Assembly: GCA_028284495.1 (NCBI GenBank)
Contig: JANQRP010000016.1
Span: 62,001-126,000 of the forward strand
Origin: Longimicrobiales bacterium
Lineage (GTDB): Bacteria > Gemmatimonadota > Gemmatimonadetes > Longimicrobiales > Gaopeijiaceae
Direction: 5' to 3'
Length of the DNA stretch: 64,000 bases
Positions 33,455-43,433 of the stretch are shown piece by piece. A program made the translations under genes and the position numbers. Under the pieces are notes generated by a model. The model searched no databases, was not told where the DNA came from, and was given only the letters and a program-made list of their open reading frames with translations. Positions within the stretch are counted from its first letter, which is position 1, and each line of letters begins with the position of its first letter.

Positions 33455-33502
33455 GGTCTCCGTCCGCCTCACCAGGTCGATCCGCCCAGCCCCAGCACAG
33501 CC

Positions 33503-36157
33503 TCAGTCGGACCCGAGCGCCCTCATGGGGTCGATCGAACTCGCGCGGCGAGCCGGCATCCAGCACGCGAGCAGGCCCACAGTCAGAAGCGTGCCCAGAA
33601 CGACACCGTAGGTGATCGGCTCGACGGCGGTGGTGCCGAAGAGGAATCGTTCCAGCAGGACCCCGGCGATCAGCGCGCCCATGGATCCCACGAGGAGCGA
33701 CGTGGCGACGAGCGTCATTCCCTGTCGCACGATCGACCGGCGTACGTCGAGAGGCTCGGCTCCCAACGCGATGCGGATCCCGATCTCGCGCGTTCGGCGA
33801 GTGACCGTGAACGCGAGCACGCCATATAGCCCGATGGCCGAGAGTAGCAGCCCCAGCAGTGCGAACCCGAGTTGGAGCAGCGCCGCGAACCGCGCCGATG
33901 CCGTCGTGTCGGATATCGCCTGCGCGATCGTCCGGACGTCATGGACCGCGACGCTCGGATCCACCGCCGCGACCTCTTCCCGGAGTACGGAGACGAGCCC
34001 GGTCGGGTCGGCCGTCGACCGCACGGTCAGCGCCATCGCCAACGTCGGAGACTGTGCATGCGGAAGGTACAGCGTTCCCTGGTCAGGAAGCCGATCGAGG
34101 CGGTTCTGCCGCACGTCTGCCACCACCCCGACGACCTCGGCGAAGGGGAGGTCGGGGTCGTCGACGCGGAGGCGGCCCCCGAGCGCGCTCTGTCCGGGCC
34201 AGTGGCGTCGGGCGAGCGACTCCGACACGATCGCCACCGGTACGGCCCCCCCGCGGTCGCCGGCGTCGAACGTCCGCCCCTCGAGCTCGCGTATCCCCAA
34301 CGCCTCGAAGTACCCGGGCGTCGCCACCTGGATCACCGCGACAGGGCCCGCGCCGTCCGCTGACACGGCACGCCCCTCGATCTCGATACTGCTCGGTCCG
34401 ATCGGGGTCGATAGCGGGGCTCGGCGTATCCCTCCCGCGGCCTGTATCCCGGGCACGGCCCGAACACGTTCGAGGAGGGATTGGAATAGAGAGACGGCGT
34501 CTTCCGCCTCGGGATACCGCGAGTCGGGCACGTCCAGGGCCGCGGTGATCACCTGCGCCCTGCTGTAGCCCGGATCGACGTTCGAGAGGCGCAGATAGCT
34601 CTGGAGGAGGAGTCCAGCGGAAACGAGGAGCACGACCGCGACCGCGGTTTCCGAGCCCACGAGCAGGTGCCGGAATCGGGTTCGCGTCCTGGCTGTCGAG
34701 GAGTGGCGTTCACCCTGCCCGAGCGTCCCGTGGACGCCGGCCTCACCCGGGCCGAGAGACGGGAGCACGGCGAAGAGGGTGGCGACGCCCAGTGTGATGA
34801 TCACCGTCAGCGTCAGCCCGACCATGTCGACCGAGACCTCTTCCGCGCGCGGGAGTTCAAGAGGCGCCAGGCTGCCCACGATCTCCAGGCACCCCAAGGC
34901 GACAGCCACGCCCGCGAGTGCACCGATCACCGTCATCGGGAACGCCTCGAGGAACAGTTGTCGACGTAGCCGCCCCCGGCCGGCGCCGAGGGCGGTACGT
35001 ATCGCGAGTTCCTCCCCGCGGTCTTCGGAACGCACCAGCATGAGGCCGGCCACATTCGCGCATGCGACGGCGAGGACGAGACCCGCGGCACCGAGCAGCA
35101 ACCAGAGTGCTCGCGACATGTCGCCGACCACCTGGACGCGTAGCGGACGCAGGAACGCCGGGTGCCAGTCATGAAAGTTGAACAGTGGATCCGCCGCCAC
35201 CCTCCTCGTCACCGCGGCCAGCTCCGCCTCAGCATCCGAAAGCGACACCCCCGGCAGGAGTCGGCCCACGACGTCGTACTGGTGAACTCCACGCGCGGCG
35301 AGCGCCTGAGGTGTCAGCCCGAGCGGCACCCAGATTTCGATATCCGAATCGGGGAAGCCGAAGCCGGCGGGCATGACTCCCACTATCGTACGGGCACGCT
35401 CGGCGACGATGAGGTCCCTGCCGAGCGCGCTCGGGTCCGCACCGTAGCGGCTCTGCCAGTACGCATGGCTGAGAACCGCCACGGCACCCGCGCCCGGCTG
35501 GGACTCGTCGGCGGTGAAGGCGCGTCCATGCAGCGGCTGGACGCCGAGCGTCTGAAACAGGTTCGGGCTTACCACCGCGACCGAGACGCGCTCGGCGTGC
35601 TGCTCGCCCCCCGTGGCCGTGGCATCGACGCGCCGATACGCCGCAAGGTGCTGCCACGACCTCAGCTCGTCTCGAAACGTCAGGTACTCGGGTATCGATG
35701 GAGGTCCTTCCGCGTAGCCGGCGTTGTCCATGCTGAGGCGGAGCACCGCCAGACGGTCCGCGTCCGGAAAGGGGAGCGGTCGAAGGACCACGGACCGCAG
35801 CACGCTGAAGGCGGCGACGTTCACTCCGATCCCGAGGGCGAGCGTGGCTGCGACGACTGTCGCGAATCCGGGCCGCCTTCGCAGCAAGCGAACGCCGAGT
35901 CCCAGGTCCTTTCCGATGGCTGTCCACATCTCGGCTCTCGCGGTTCGTCTCCCCCACGTCAGCGCACGGCGCGGTGCGAAGTGCAGGACAGCGGCAAGCA
36001 CCTGCAGCGAGTACCACCATCCCGCCGCGACCCGACCGTAGGCAGCCCGATCGCGGTACAACTCATCCAGGTCGCCGACCAGTCCGTCCCGTGACCGGCG
36101 GTCCGGAAGCACCCAGAGGAGGAGTTGCCGGGGCAGGCGTGGCGGCGATGCACTCAT
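33503..36157 (-). CDS. ADOP-type ABC transporter permease (MacB/FtsX-like)
   Basis: 884 aa from ATG 36157, overlapping the upstream PadR stop by 4 nt (ATGA). The N-terminal prefix (about 1-75; LPDRRSRDGLVGDLDELYRDR) is the second type of ADOP prefix domain. Then come TM1 (FATVVAATLALGIGVNVAAF), a MacB-type periplasmic domain, an FtsX block with EELAIRTALGAGRGRLRRQL, and the repeat with RTREIGIRIALGAEPLDVRR, ending MRALGSD. No ATPase gene is adjacent. Predicted inner-membrane part of an efflux or envelope-remodelling system of unknown substrate. Confidence 0.9.
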   Translation of the reverse strand: MSASPPRLPRQLLLWVLPDRRSRDGLVGDLDELYRDRAAYGRVAAGWWYSLQVLAAVLHFAPRRALTWGRRTARAEMWTAIGKDLGLGVRLLRRRPGFATVVAATLALGIGVNVAAFSVLRSVVLRPLPFPDADRLAVLRLSMDNAGYAEGPPSIPEYLTFRDELRSWQHLAAYRRVDATATGGEQHAERVSVAVVSPNLFQTLGVQPLHGRAFTADESQPGAGAVAVLSHAYWQSRYGADPSALGRDLIVAERARTIVGVMPAGFGFPDSDIEIWVPLGLTPQALAARGVHQYDVVGRLLPGVSLSDAEAELAAVTRRVAADPLFNFHDWHPAFLRPLRVQVVGDMSRALWLLLGAAGLVLAVACANVAGLMLVRSEDRGEELAIRTALGAGRGRLRRQLFLEAFPMTVIGALAGVAVALGCLEIVGSLAPLELPRAEEVSVDMVGLTLTVIITLGVATLFAVLPSLGPGEAGVHGTLGQGERHSSTARTRTRFRHLLVGSETAVAVVLLVSAGLLLQSYLRLSNVDPGYSRAQVITAALDVPDSRYPEAEDAVSLFQSLLERVRAVPGIQAAGGIRRAPLSTPIGPSSIEIEGRAVSADGAGPVAVIQVATPGYFEALGIRELEGRTFDAGDRGGAVPVAIVSESLARRHWPGQSALGGRLRVDDPDLPFAEVVGVVADVRQNRLDRLPDQGTLYLPHAQSPTLAMALTVRSTADPTGLVSVLREEVAAVDPSVAVHDVRTIAQAISDTTASARFAALLQLGFALLGLLLSAIGLYGVLAFTVTRRTREIGIRIALGAEPLDVRRSIVRQGMTLVATSLLVGSMGALIAGVLLERFLFGTTAVEPITYGVVLGTLLTVGLLACWMPARRASSIDPMRALGSD

Positions 36158-36483
36158 GCGTCCTCGAAGCGGGCCTCCATCCCGTCCCAGACGCGGAGCA
36201 ACGCCTCGCGATGATCCGCGAGCGCGCGAAGACCCTCCGCTGTCACTCGCACGAACCGCTTGGGGCGCCCGCCGCGCTCGGGAGCCGGGGCCGCCATCTC
36301 ACTCGTGATGAATCCCTTCGACTCGAGTCGATCGAGCGTCGCATAGAGGGCGCCCCCCTGCACCCGTCTGCCCGTGCGTTCCTCCAGCTCTCGCATCAAC
36401 TCGGCTCCGTAGCCCCGCTCGAGTCGAAGAGCCGTGGCGAGTACGAAGTGCTCGAACTCCCCCAGGAACGCGCGCTCGGGCAT
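36154..36483 (-). CDS. PadR family transcriptional regulator
   Basis: 109 aa from ATG 36483 with GAGGG 5 nt upstream; a GTG at 36495 is possible but lacks a better site. The winged helix is GEFEHFVLATALRLERGYGAELMRELEERTGR, then QGGALYATLDRLESKGFITSEM and RPKRFVRVTAEG. It belongs to the PadR type that accompanies ADOP permeases, and its stop overlaps the permease start. The tandem sites at 36511-36546 are its likely operator. Confidence 0.9.
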   Translation of the reverse strand: MPERAFLGEFEHFVLATALRLERGYGAELMRELEERTGRRVQGGALYATLDRLESKGFITSEMAAPAPERGGRPKRFVRVTAEGLRALADHREALLRVWDGMEARFEDA

Positions 36484-36510
36484 GAGTACCCTCACTTGGA
36501 TGACACAACA

Positions 36511-36546
36511 CTACTTTGTAGGGTTGCAATCTATCTTTGTAGAGTT
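36511..36546 (-). promoter_or_regulatory. Tandem CTTTGTAG repeats upstream of PadR-ADOP module
   Basis: CTACTTTGTAGGGTT (36511-36525) and CTATCTTTGTAGAGTT (36531-36546) repeat with the CTTTGTAG cores 21 bp apart, two helical turns. The first holds the palindrome CTACTTTGTAG with 4-bp arms. The block begins 28 nt upstream of the PadR start on the minus strand and is clearly AT-richer than its surroundings. It is most simply read as promoter plus autoregulatory operator. Confidence 0.5.
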
Positions 36547-36642
36547 TGTGCCGCCAGCGTCGAACCGGGTGAAGGTGAAGCACGTGACGGATCCACCCGA
36601 ACATCGATGTGGACAGCACGACAGTCGAGACGTGGGTCGCAG

Positions 36643-37875
36643 TCAGGAGCCGCCTGGAGAGCATGGTGTTGCCGGCGCGTGGCAGCGCACGCGTCGCAGC
36701 ACGACTCGCTCGACCCCCAGGTCGTCGGTCTCCACGCCGAGCAGGAGGTCCGCTTCGACGTCCTGCAGCTCGAACCGGGCAGGCAGCACCGCCCTCGCGA
36801 GGAGCATGCCGTCGGCGCCGAAGACATCCCACGCCCCGTCGGATTCGGACCGACGAACCCAGATGCGCCCGCTTCTGTCGCCCACCAGCGCCGCGAACGC
36901 GGGCATGGAATCCGGCGCAGGTGTCGCGTCGAACAGCGCAGCCACGGCGGCCCGGACTTCCTCGATCGGAGGCAGGCTCGCCAGGCGTTGCTCGCGAGCC
37001 CGGTCGACATCGGGCTCCAGCACGGGGCGGCTCCCGACCGCCATTCGCACGATTCGCTCGAGGCTACCGTCGGGGTTCACATACCGGAGCTCGTATCGGG
37101 CGTTGTCACCCACGACGACCTGTCCTCCGGCGACGGCCACGAGAGTGCGCGGTCCGAACGGGACGATCCCGACGCGCCATCGGCCCTCGCCCGCCGACTC
37201 CCTGTACAGGGCCCGACCGGGAGAGACAGCCAGGGAGTCGACATCGGATCCATCTCGCGAGAGGACACCCACCATCACCGGGGCCCGCTGAACACCGTCG
37301 CCGGACTCGCCGAGCAGAGTCGGAGTGCGCGTCAGGACCACACGGCCGTCGGGCAGGACAGCTTCGACCGCCGGCGTTCCGTCCTGCACCGAGCCGTCGA
37401 GCCTCAGGTCCGAGAGACGGACACCGTCTCGAAAGGTCGTGAGGCGCCTCTGATTCCAGTCCCACGCGATGATCTCGCCCTCGGGTCCGGCCCCGATCCA
37501 CGGCAGGGTCACGAACTCTCCGGGCCCTTCGCCGCGTCGGCCGACACTCGTGAGGTGTTCGCCGGACCGGGTGAACCAGCGGAGCTCGCCCGATCCGGCA
37601 TCCCCCACCACGAGCCGTGCGCCGCCGATCAGCAGTCCGGTCACCCCGTCGAAGAGCTCGGGACCAGCTCCGTCGACCGTACCCAGAGTCAGCACCACGG
37701 AGTCCGCGCTCCACGACTCGGCACGCAGCGTCGTCGGGTCGGAGATCTCCACGATCGTCACACCCGAGCTGTCGCGGCGCTGCGCGCCGACCTGCGGCGC
37801 GTCACCGACGCAGCCGGCGGAGCCGAAGGCGCAGGCGATCACCGCCGATCCTGCGATGCATCGTGCACGTCTCAC
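36643..37875 (-). CDS. 6-bladed beta-propeller lipoprotein
   Basis: 410 aa from GTG 37875. The signal peptide (VRRARCIAGSAVIACAF) ends in lipobox GSAGC, so it is a predicted lipoprotein. Directly after it, RRDSSGVTIVEI is the usual lead of this family. Blade motifs follow, including VGRRGEGPGEF (the family hallmark), a blade with GRIWVRRSESDGAWDVFGADG near the end, and a final DLGVERVVLRRVR. NHL-like 6-bladed beta-propellers of this type are abundant in a few phyla; their ligands and functions are not known. It is the first of eight paralogues spread over 11 kb. Confidence 0.8.
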   Translation of the reverse strand: MRRARCIAGSAVIACAFGSAGCVGDAPQVGAQRRDSSGVTIVEISDPTTLRAESWSADSVVLTLGTVDGAGPELFDGVTGLLIGGARLVVGDAGSGELRWFTRSGEHLTSVGRRGEGPGEFVTLPWIGAGPEGEIIAWDWNQRRLTTFRDGVRLSDLRLDGSVQDGTPAVEAVLPDGRVVLTRTPTLLGESGDGVQRAPVMVGVLSRDGSDVDSLAVSPGRALYRESAGEGRWRVGIVPFGPRTLVAVAGGQVVVGDNARYELRYVNPDGSLERIVRMAVGSRPVLEPDVDRAREQRLASLPPIEEVRAAVAALFDATPAPDSMPAFAALVGDRSGRIWVRRSESDGAWDVFGADGMLLARAVLPARFELQDVEADLLLGVETDDLGVERVVLRRVRCHAPATPCSPGGS

Positions 37876-37943
37876 GGTGCTTCCGCTCGGCCCTCGAGAG
37901 ACTCCGAACCCGCGATGACTGCGCCGCCGTGGCCCCCCGCATG

Positions 37944-39140
37944 TCACCGGGCTCGCCCGACGTCACTCGTCCGCCGGACCCTCGCGGGGGTCTCGACGCC
38001 GAGCTCCGTCGTGAGGACTCCGTAGACCCATTCGTCCATCCAGCGGGTCGGAGCGAAGCCACCGGGAAACCGCACCACGGAGGAGGATCGTCCGTCCGGA
38101 GCCAGCACGACCCAGTCCCGCCCGCCGTACCCCGTCGAGGTGCCGACTCGAAACGCGTCGGGTCCGAGCTCCGCCACGGGTGCGGCAATCTGAATCCAGA
38201 GGCGACCCGATGCGTCGAATCGGAGCTGCACGATCTCGGGACGACGCTCCGGAAAGCTGATCTGGAGCCTCAACCTCTCGATGGCCTCATCCGCGCCCAA
38301 CGCGCCGTTCGAGTTCTGGACGACCGTCGCCGCGAGCGTCCGGAGGAGAGACTCGCGCTCCACGTCCGACAGGGGCGGCGACGCATCCGTGCTGCGTGCG
38401 ACGATCATGGGCCGAGAGTCCCCGGGGGGTGCAAGGCTGACGAACCACTCGTCGGATCGGCCCTCGGCGACCACATCGCCCAGCACGTCCCAGACGGGCA
38501 CCATTCCCAACACGGTGTTGGGCCGGGGCTCCTCGTGTTCGAGAAGGAGAAGCGTGTCGACGACACCGTCGCTCCACCGAAGGACGGGGTCTGCTCCTTC
38601 CTTCACGTCCCGCAGCAGCACCCTGCCGTCGTCGAGGACTCGCCAGTCCACTCCGTACATCCCGCCCTCCGGGCCCGGCCAGACCCGGACAAGCTCTCCG
38701 GTCTCGGAGAACTCGGTCACGCGCTGCTGCAGCAGGTCGGGCACCAGAAAGGACGACCCGGTCCACAGGATGGCGGTGAGTCCCTGCGGGCTGAACTCCC
38801 CGGGGCCCTCCCCGGCACCGCCGAACCGAGCCTCGATCGACCCATCCGGTGCGAGGAGCGTGACCGTGCCGTCGAAGCCATCCAGCACGGCAACGCGACC
38901 GTCCTCGAGGGCCGCCACGTCCCGTACGTCGCCGAGGTCCCCGGCGGATGGAGCCCACGACTCGTCGATCGACAGCGTCACATCGGGTGGGCGGGCAGGC
39001 TCGACGATCGCAAGCGTCACGCCTGCGCTGTCCCGAACCACGGTGCCAGCGGCCGCCGGCTCGTCGGAGTTGCAGCCCGCGCCGCACCACACGGCCGCGA
39101 ACGTCGAGGCCGCCAGCACAGTCGCCCGACATCGAGTCAT
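37944..39140 (-). CDS. 6-bladed beta-propeller lipoprotein
   Basis: 398 aa from ATG 39140 (an ATG at 39152 adds four residues). The lipobox is CGAGC. VVRDSAGVTLAIVE follows, then blades with FGGAGEGPGEFSPQGL, SGRLWIQIAAPV and the closing VYGVLTTELGVETPARVRR. Relative to its neighbours, the middle blades are longer, with an insert DSRPMIVARSTDASPPL. Exported, membrane-anchored, function unknown. It lies 68 nt upstream of the previous propeller on the same strand, so the two may be co-transcribed. Confidence 0.8.
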   Translation of the reverse strand: MTRCRATVLAASTFAAVWCGAGCNSDEPAAAGTVVRDSAGVTLAIVEPARPPDVTLSIDESWAPSAGDLGDVRDVAALEDGRVAVLDGFDGTVTLLAPDGSIEARFGGAGEGPGEFSPQGLTAILWTGSSFLVPDLLQQRVTEFSETGELVRVWPGPEGGMYGVDWRVLDDGRVLLRDVKEGADPVLRWSDGVVDTLLLLEHEEPRPNTVLGMVPVWDVLGDVVAEGRSDEWFVSLAPPGDSRPMIVARSTDASPPLSDVERESLLRTLAATVVQNSNGALGADEAIERLRLQISFPERRPEIVQLRFDASGRLWIQIAAPVAELGPDAFRVGTSTGYGGRDWVVLAPDGRSSSVVRFPGGFAPTRWMDEWVYGVLTTELGVETPARVRRTSDVGRAR

Positions 39141-39238
39141 GACGTAGCTCATCCAGGGACGTGCGGGGTGGACCAGGTGCGCGCAGTTTCTGAGACACCC
39201 CGCGGTGCAAGGCGGTTGCGGAGCGGGCAAGTCGGCTC

Positions 39239-40483
39239 CTAGCGAGCCAGCGCGGATGGCAGCGCGAAGGTCACCACGCGATGCACGTCCGTGGCCTCGT
39301 CCTGCACCACGCCGACCACGTACCGACCCGAGAAGTAGGGCGTCGGCTCCGTCAGCAACGGGGCCTGCAGCGACACGTCGCCCACGTGTCTTCCGAGCGA
39401 ATCGAGCACCGTGTAGAAGCGCGCCGACTGCGCGCTCGTCGGGTGCCACCGCTCGACCCAGATCTGGCCGCTACTCGCGACGTACACGCCGCGCACAGGC
39501 GGGAACGTCTCGGGAAGGGTCAGCTCGGCGACACCGGCCCCGAGGTTCACGACGTCCTCGACCGGCACCGGGAGGGAGTCGATGCGGCTTTGAAGCGCAC
39601 GCATGCTGTCGGCGCGCTCAGGACCCGGTATCGCTCGGTCGGGCCATCGTTCGACCGTGAAGGAGCGTACGGTGTCACCACCCGCCGCGAGCTCGTGTAG
39701 CCAGTGATCCCGTCCACTCGTGACGAGGACGGTGCCGTCCGGCGTGACGCTCCAGCTCGGCGCTGGTGCAAAGGGTACTCGACTGAGGCCTTCGACCATG
39801 CGGCCGCCGGACGGGCCGGTGCGGTAGAACGCACGCCTCGTGCCTTCCAGCCCCGGCTGGTAGGGCACCTCGAGGGTGTCGCCCGAATCGACGCCGTCAC
39901 GAAGCACGCGGTAGAAGACGGTCGGCACTCCGGTCGGAGACGAAGCCCCGTTCGGGTAGTAGTACCGACCGTCCGACGCGACGCGGGACCGTGAGTAGGT
40001 CAGGTTGCCCAGACTCGACGGCCACGTCGCGACGAGCGAGTCGGCGACGCTGCGTTCCGATGGAGCAAAGACGGTGACGCGGCCGGCGTCTCGTACGTAC
40101 AGCTTCCCATCCGGGCCCAGACTCAGGTCTGCCGGCCACCCGTAGATCTCCCCGGGGCCCTGCCCCTCCCGGGCGACGTCTCCGAGGAATACCCCGTCGT
40201 GCGTGTAGGCCCTCACCGTCGCGCCGATGCGATCGCCGACGTATACGACGCCACCGTCGGAAACCGCGACGGACCGAACATCGCCGAAGAGGTACTCGTC
40301 CTCTCCCTCGAGCGAGCCAATCGCTGCGGTCGCCGGGACCTCGATCCAGGAGCGCATGTCCGACGCGCCGGGCAGGGTGGATGGAGGCTCGCCACACGCC
40401 GCCAGCCCGAGGGCGAGCACCGTACCAGCCGCCAAGGTCAGGTATCGAGCGCCGATCGCTTCGCTCCGAAGCGTACTTGCCAT
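39239..40483 (-). CDS. 6-bladed beta-propeller lipoprotein
   Basis: 414 aa from ATG 40483. The signal sequence ends ALGLAAC (lipobox). The propeller hallmark is slightly changed to REGQGPGEIYG. Repeating segments include VRSVAVSDGGVVYVGDRIG, DLSLGPDGKLYVRDAG and VYVASSGQIWVERWHP, ending VVGVVQDEATDVHRVVTF. The RDSAGV lead seen in paralogues is absent. It is the farthest upstream of three minus-strand propellers and is divergent from the plus-strand propeller at 40774 across 290 bp, where promoters for both directions should lie. Confidence 0.8.
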   Translation of the reverse strand: MASTLRSEAIGARYLTLAAGTVLALGLAACGEPPSTLPGASDMRSWIEVPATAAIGSLEGEDEYLFGDVRSVAVSDGGVVYVGDRIGATVRAYTHDGVFLGDVAREGQGPGEIYGWPADLSLGPDGKLYVRDAGRVTVFAPSERSVADSLVATWPSSLGNLTYSRSRVASDGRYYYPNGASSPTGVPTVFYRVLRDGVDSGDTLEVPYQPGLEGTRRAFYRTGPSGGRMVEGLSRVPFAPAPSWSVTPDGTVLVTSGRDHWLHELAAGGDTVRSFTVERWPDRAIPGPERADSMRALQSRIDSLPVPVEDVVNLGAGVAELTLPETFPPVRGVYVASSGQIWVERWHPTSAQSARFYTVLDSLGRHVGDVSLQAPLLTEPTPYFSGRYVVGVVQDEATDVHRVVTFALPSALAR

Positions 40484-40773
40484 GATGGACAGATCCCCGA
40501 GGTCAGCCGGCCCAGCAAGACGTCGTTTCTCGGCCGGACCAAGGTGGACGATACGGCGCAGGACGTTCGAAGAGCCAGTCGAGTTTGCCAGGCCGAGGGC
40601 CGCGTGGGTCGGAGCGTCGAAGGTGCGGGGCCTGCAACGCGAAGGGCGATCACCTGGGCCCTGCACGAGGCGGCTCCCTCGCTCCGGCAACCCCGGCACG
40701 AGGTCGACGCGCCCTATCGAGCAGACCCATGTCCGTCGGAAACCATCGACACACGGCCACTCCTGGGAACGCC

Positions 40774-41994
40774 ATGCGACACCCGATGATCTCGTGCCTG
40801 CCCCCGCTGGCGGTCCTACTTCTGGTTTCGTTGGCAGTGGACGGTATCGCCGCCCAGGCAGTTCGATACGACAGCGCGGGCGTGGAAGTCGTCACCAGCA
40901 GTTCGCCGATCTGGGCAGACGGCCAAGGGTGGCGGATCTCCGCGGAGCCATCGATTCGCATCGGCACGCTGGATGGATCGGAACCCTATCTGCTCCATTC
41001 GGTGCGGGCTGTCGAGAGGTTGGACGATGGCCGGATTCTGGTAGCCAACGGCGGCACCGGCGAAGTCCGGCTGTATGACCGGACCGGGACCTTCGTACGG
41101 TCCTTCGGGGGCGAGGGCGACGGGCCCGGGGAGTTCAGGGAACTGAGCGGTCTCGAGGTTCTGGGCGACACGCTGACTGTCTACGATCGCAGGAACGGCC
41201 GCCTGACGACATTCGAGCTCGACGGAGGACTCGGGGGTAGCGTCCGCCTCGCCGATACCGGCGATGCGACGTATCGCGTCACGGACTATCACCTGGCTGG
41301 TGCGGTCGACGACGGCACGTTCGTCTTCGTGCCGTACGCCTTCGACGCCCCGGCGATGCCCACACCGCAGCAATTCTGGGACTCCGCCGCGAACCTCGCG
41401 TACCGCACCGATGGCACGCTCCTCGGTCCGTTCGCGGGGGCGTCGGGGATGGACATGTTCGGCGAGCCGGGCCTGGGGACGAGTGTCCGACTGGGAGCGT
41501 ACAGCGTGTCCGATGCCGCGAACGGCCGTTTCGCGATATCGCACGGCCACGCCTTCGAGGCTCGCGTCTACGTCGCGGACGGAAGTCTACGGCGGCTGGT
41601 CCGTCGGGACGGAACACCGGTGCCCGTGCGCTCAGACCTGCTTGAGGACCGCCTGCAGTGGATGCTGTCGAACGCCGACGGAGACCGGCGGAAGGCTCAG
41701 GTTCGGCAGCGATTCGACGAAGATGTCACCAGAGGTCGCATCGCTGAGAGTCTGCCGACCTATCGTGCCATCCTCCTGGAGGAGGACGGGACGCTATGGG
41801 CGCTTCGCTACTCCGTCCCTTGGGAGGACACTGTCCAGCTATGGGACGTGTTCGACCAGGATGGCGGGTGGCTCGGAACGGTGGCTTCGCCGACGGGACT
41901 CGAAATCCGCGACGTCGATTCCGAGTACGTCGTCGGCGTAGCGAGAGACGAGTACGGGGTCGAGTACGTGCAGCTGCATCGGCTGGCTCGGTAG
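40774..41994 (+). CDS. Secreted 6-bladed beta-propeller protein
   Basis: 406 aa from ATG 40774, the only plus-strand member of the set. A signal peptide (MISCLPPLAVLLLVSLAV...GIAA) has no lipobox cysteine, so the protein is probably periplasmic or released. YDSAGVEVVTSS follows, then SFGGEGDGPGEFRELSG, the usual late blade GTLWALRYSVPWEDTVQLWDV and the closing VVGVARDEYGVEYVQLHRL. Function unknown. Confidence 0.8.
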   Translation: MRHPMISCLPPLAVLLLVSLAVDGIAAQAVRYDSAGVEVVTSSSPIWADGQGWRISAEPSIRIGTLDGSEPYLLHSVRAVERLDDGRILVANGGTGEVRLYDRTGTFVRSFGGEGDGPGEFRELSGLEVLGDTLTVYDRRNGRLTTFELDGGLGGSVRLADTGDATYRVTDYHLAGAVDDGTFVFVPYAFDAPAMPTPQQFWDSAANLAYRTDGTLLGPFAGASGMDMFGEPGLGTSVRLGAYSVSDAANGRFAISHGHAFEARVYVADGSLRRLVRRDGTPVPVRSDLLEDRLQWMLSNADGDRRKAQVRQRFDEDVTRGRIAESLPTYRAILLEEDGTLWALRYSVPWEDTVQLWDVFDQDGGWLGTVASPTGLEIRDVDSEYVVGVARDEYGVEYVQLHRLAR

Positions 41995-42172
41995 CGGGTC
42001 CAGCTCCCTCGGACTGGGTAGAAGGGATCGATGCCGGACACAGCCGGCAGCCAGCCCTGATCAAGGATGGTGTTGCCAGCGCGGCTCGCATCGCGAAGCG
42101 CGATTCACCGCATTGAGCGATAGCGGACGGAGGCGACGACTCCTCGGTAGAAGGACGCCCCGGTCGGCTTGG

Positions 42173-43309
42173 CTACCAGGACACCCGGTGCTTCACCAGG
42201 CTCTCAACGTCGAGTTCATCTCGTTCGATCACCCAGATCTCATCGAGAGACGCGGCCGCAAGCTTCTCCGACTCAGCAAGCACAACTTTCCCGAAGACCT
42301 CGCCCGCAGAGTCCAGGACCGTGAACACGCGCTCCCTTTCGTGCGCAGCGTGACCGACCCAGATGCTGCCGTCCCCTCCGAACACCAACCCGTCGATGAG
42401 CGGTCGATTCCGAGGAAACGGCACATCGCCCCAGCCCTCCATGTCGGACGGCCTCACCTCTCGGATGGGAACCTCGATCGAGGTTGCGAACCGCTCGACG
42501 CCGTCGACTTCGACGACGCGAACCTGGACGTCACCTGCGCGGGGACCCTCGACCGGACCGAACGCCCATGCGATCGCGGACCCGTCCGGCGCGACGTCCA
42601 CCTCGGGGCGAGGTACGAGCGGAAGGGCGACGACGGACCCGTCTGACCGGCGTAGACTGGGAGGTTCGCCGGGTGCGGCAGCCAGTATTCGAAGTAGTGA
42701 GCCATCGAGCCGCACGACCCCGACGAACGCGGCGTGAGCGAGCGAGTCCGGCAGCGCGTCGGCTTCGGACACGCTCTGCCCGAGCCTTGCGATGCCGATC
42801 GAGTCGGAGAGCGGATACTCGAGAGTCGGGAAGGAGAAGGAGCGAAGCCCGAGGCCGAACGAAGAGGGAACGTCGACGCGTCTGGGCACCCGCCGTGTCA
42901 CCGGTGCTTCGTCCCCGACTCCCTCGAACCACGTCGTCCGCGACAGCCTCGAGTCGCGCGCCCAGACATCTCCCGACGGAAGCGCCTCGACGGCGACGAT
43001 GCTCGAGAATTCGCCTGGGCCCTCGCCCCTGCCGCCCAGGAAGCCGACACGCTCACCGAGCCTGTCGAACACCGCGACCCCGGCATCCTGCCTCTGCAGC
43101 ACGTACACGTACCGTTCCGACACCGCGACCTTCGACGGCGGATGACCAACTGGGGCGATCGGCGTGAGCGTTTCGGCATGGCCGTCAATGCGGAGGATCT
43201 CCGCGAGGCGCCCCTCACGCGTCGTGACCTGCGCGTCGCAGGGCGCCACGGACCACAAGAGAAGCGTCGCCGCCGCGACCGCAGACGTGGATCTGCTCAC
43301 GAGCCTCAC
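42173..43309 (-). CDS. Secreted 6-bladed beta-propeller protein
   Basis: 378 aa from GTG 43309; the frame is open to 43399 but the signal peptide (VSRSTSAVAAATLLLWSVAPCDAQ) fits this start. There is no proper lipobox after the hydrophobic core (APC-DAQ is atypical). Blades include KVAVSERYVYVLQRQDAG, FLGGRGEGPGEFSSI and GDGSIWVGHAAHERERVF. The end (DELDVESLVKHRVSW) keeps the family's closing strand but lacks the usual LGVE sequence. Function unknown. Convergent with the previous plus-strand propeller, 178 bp apart. Confidence 0.78.
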   Translation of the reverse strand: MRLVSRSTSAVAAATLLLWSVAPCDAQVTTREGRLAEILRIDGHAETLTPIAPVGHPPSKVAVSERYVYVLQRQDAGVAVFDRLGERVGFLGGRGEGPGEFSSIVAVEALPSGDVWARDSRLSRTTWFEGVGDEAPVTRRVPRRVDVPSSFGLGLRSFSFPTLEYPLSDSIGIARLGQSVSEADALPDSLAHAAFVGVVRLDGSLLRILAAAPGEPPSLRRSDGSVVALPLVPRPEVDVAPDGSAIAWAFGPVEGPRAGDVQVRVVEVDGVERFATSIEVPIREVRPSDMEGWGDVPFPRNRPLIDGLVFGGDGSIWVGHAAHERERVFTVLDSAGEVFGKVVLAESEKLAAASLDEIWVIERDELDVESLVKHRVSW

Positions 43310-43433
43310 TGCTTCGCAGGTGCCTTCCGACGTGATGGTGGTGCCGCACCGGCCCAGTGAGGCCAGTCGACCCGCACGATACCGCACAGGATACCCCAAG
43401 AGCCAGCAGATTCCGCCGAGAACTGCCGCAGTC

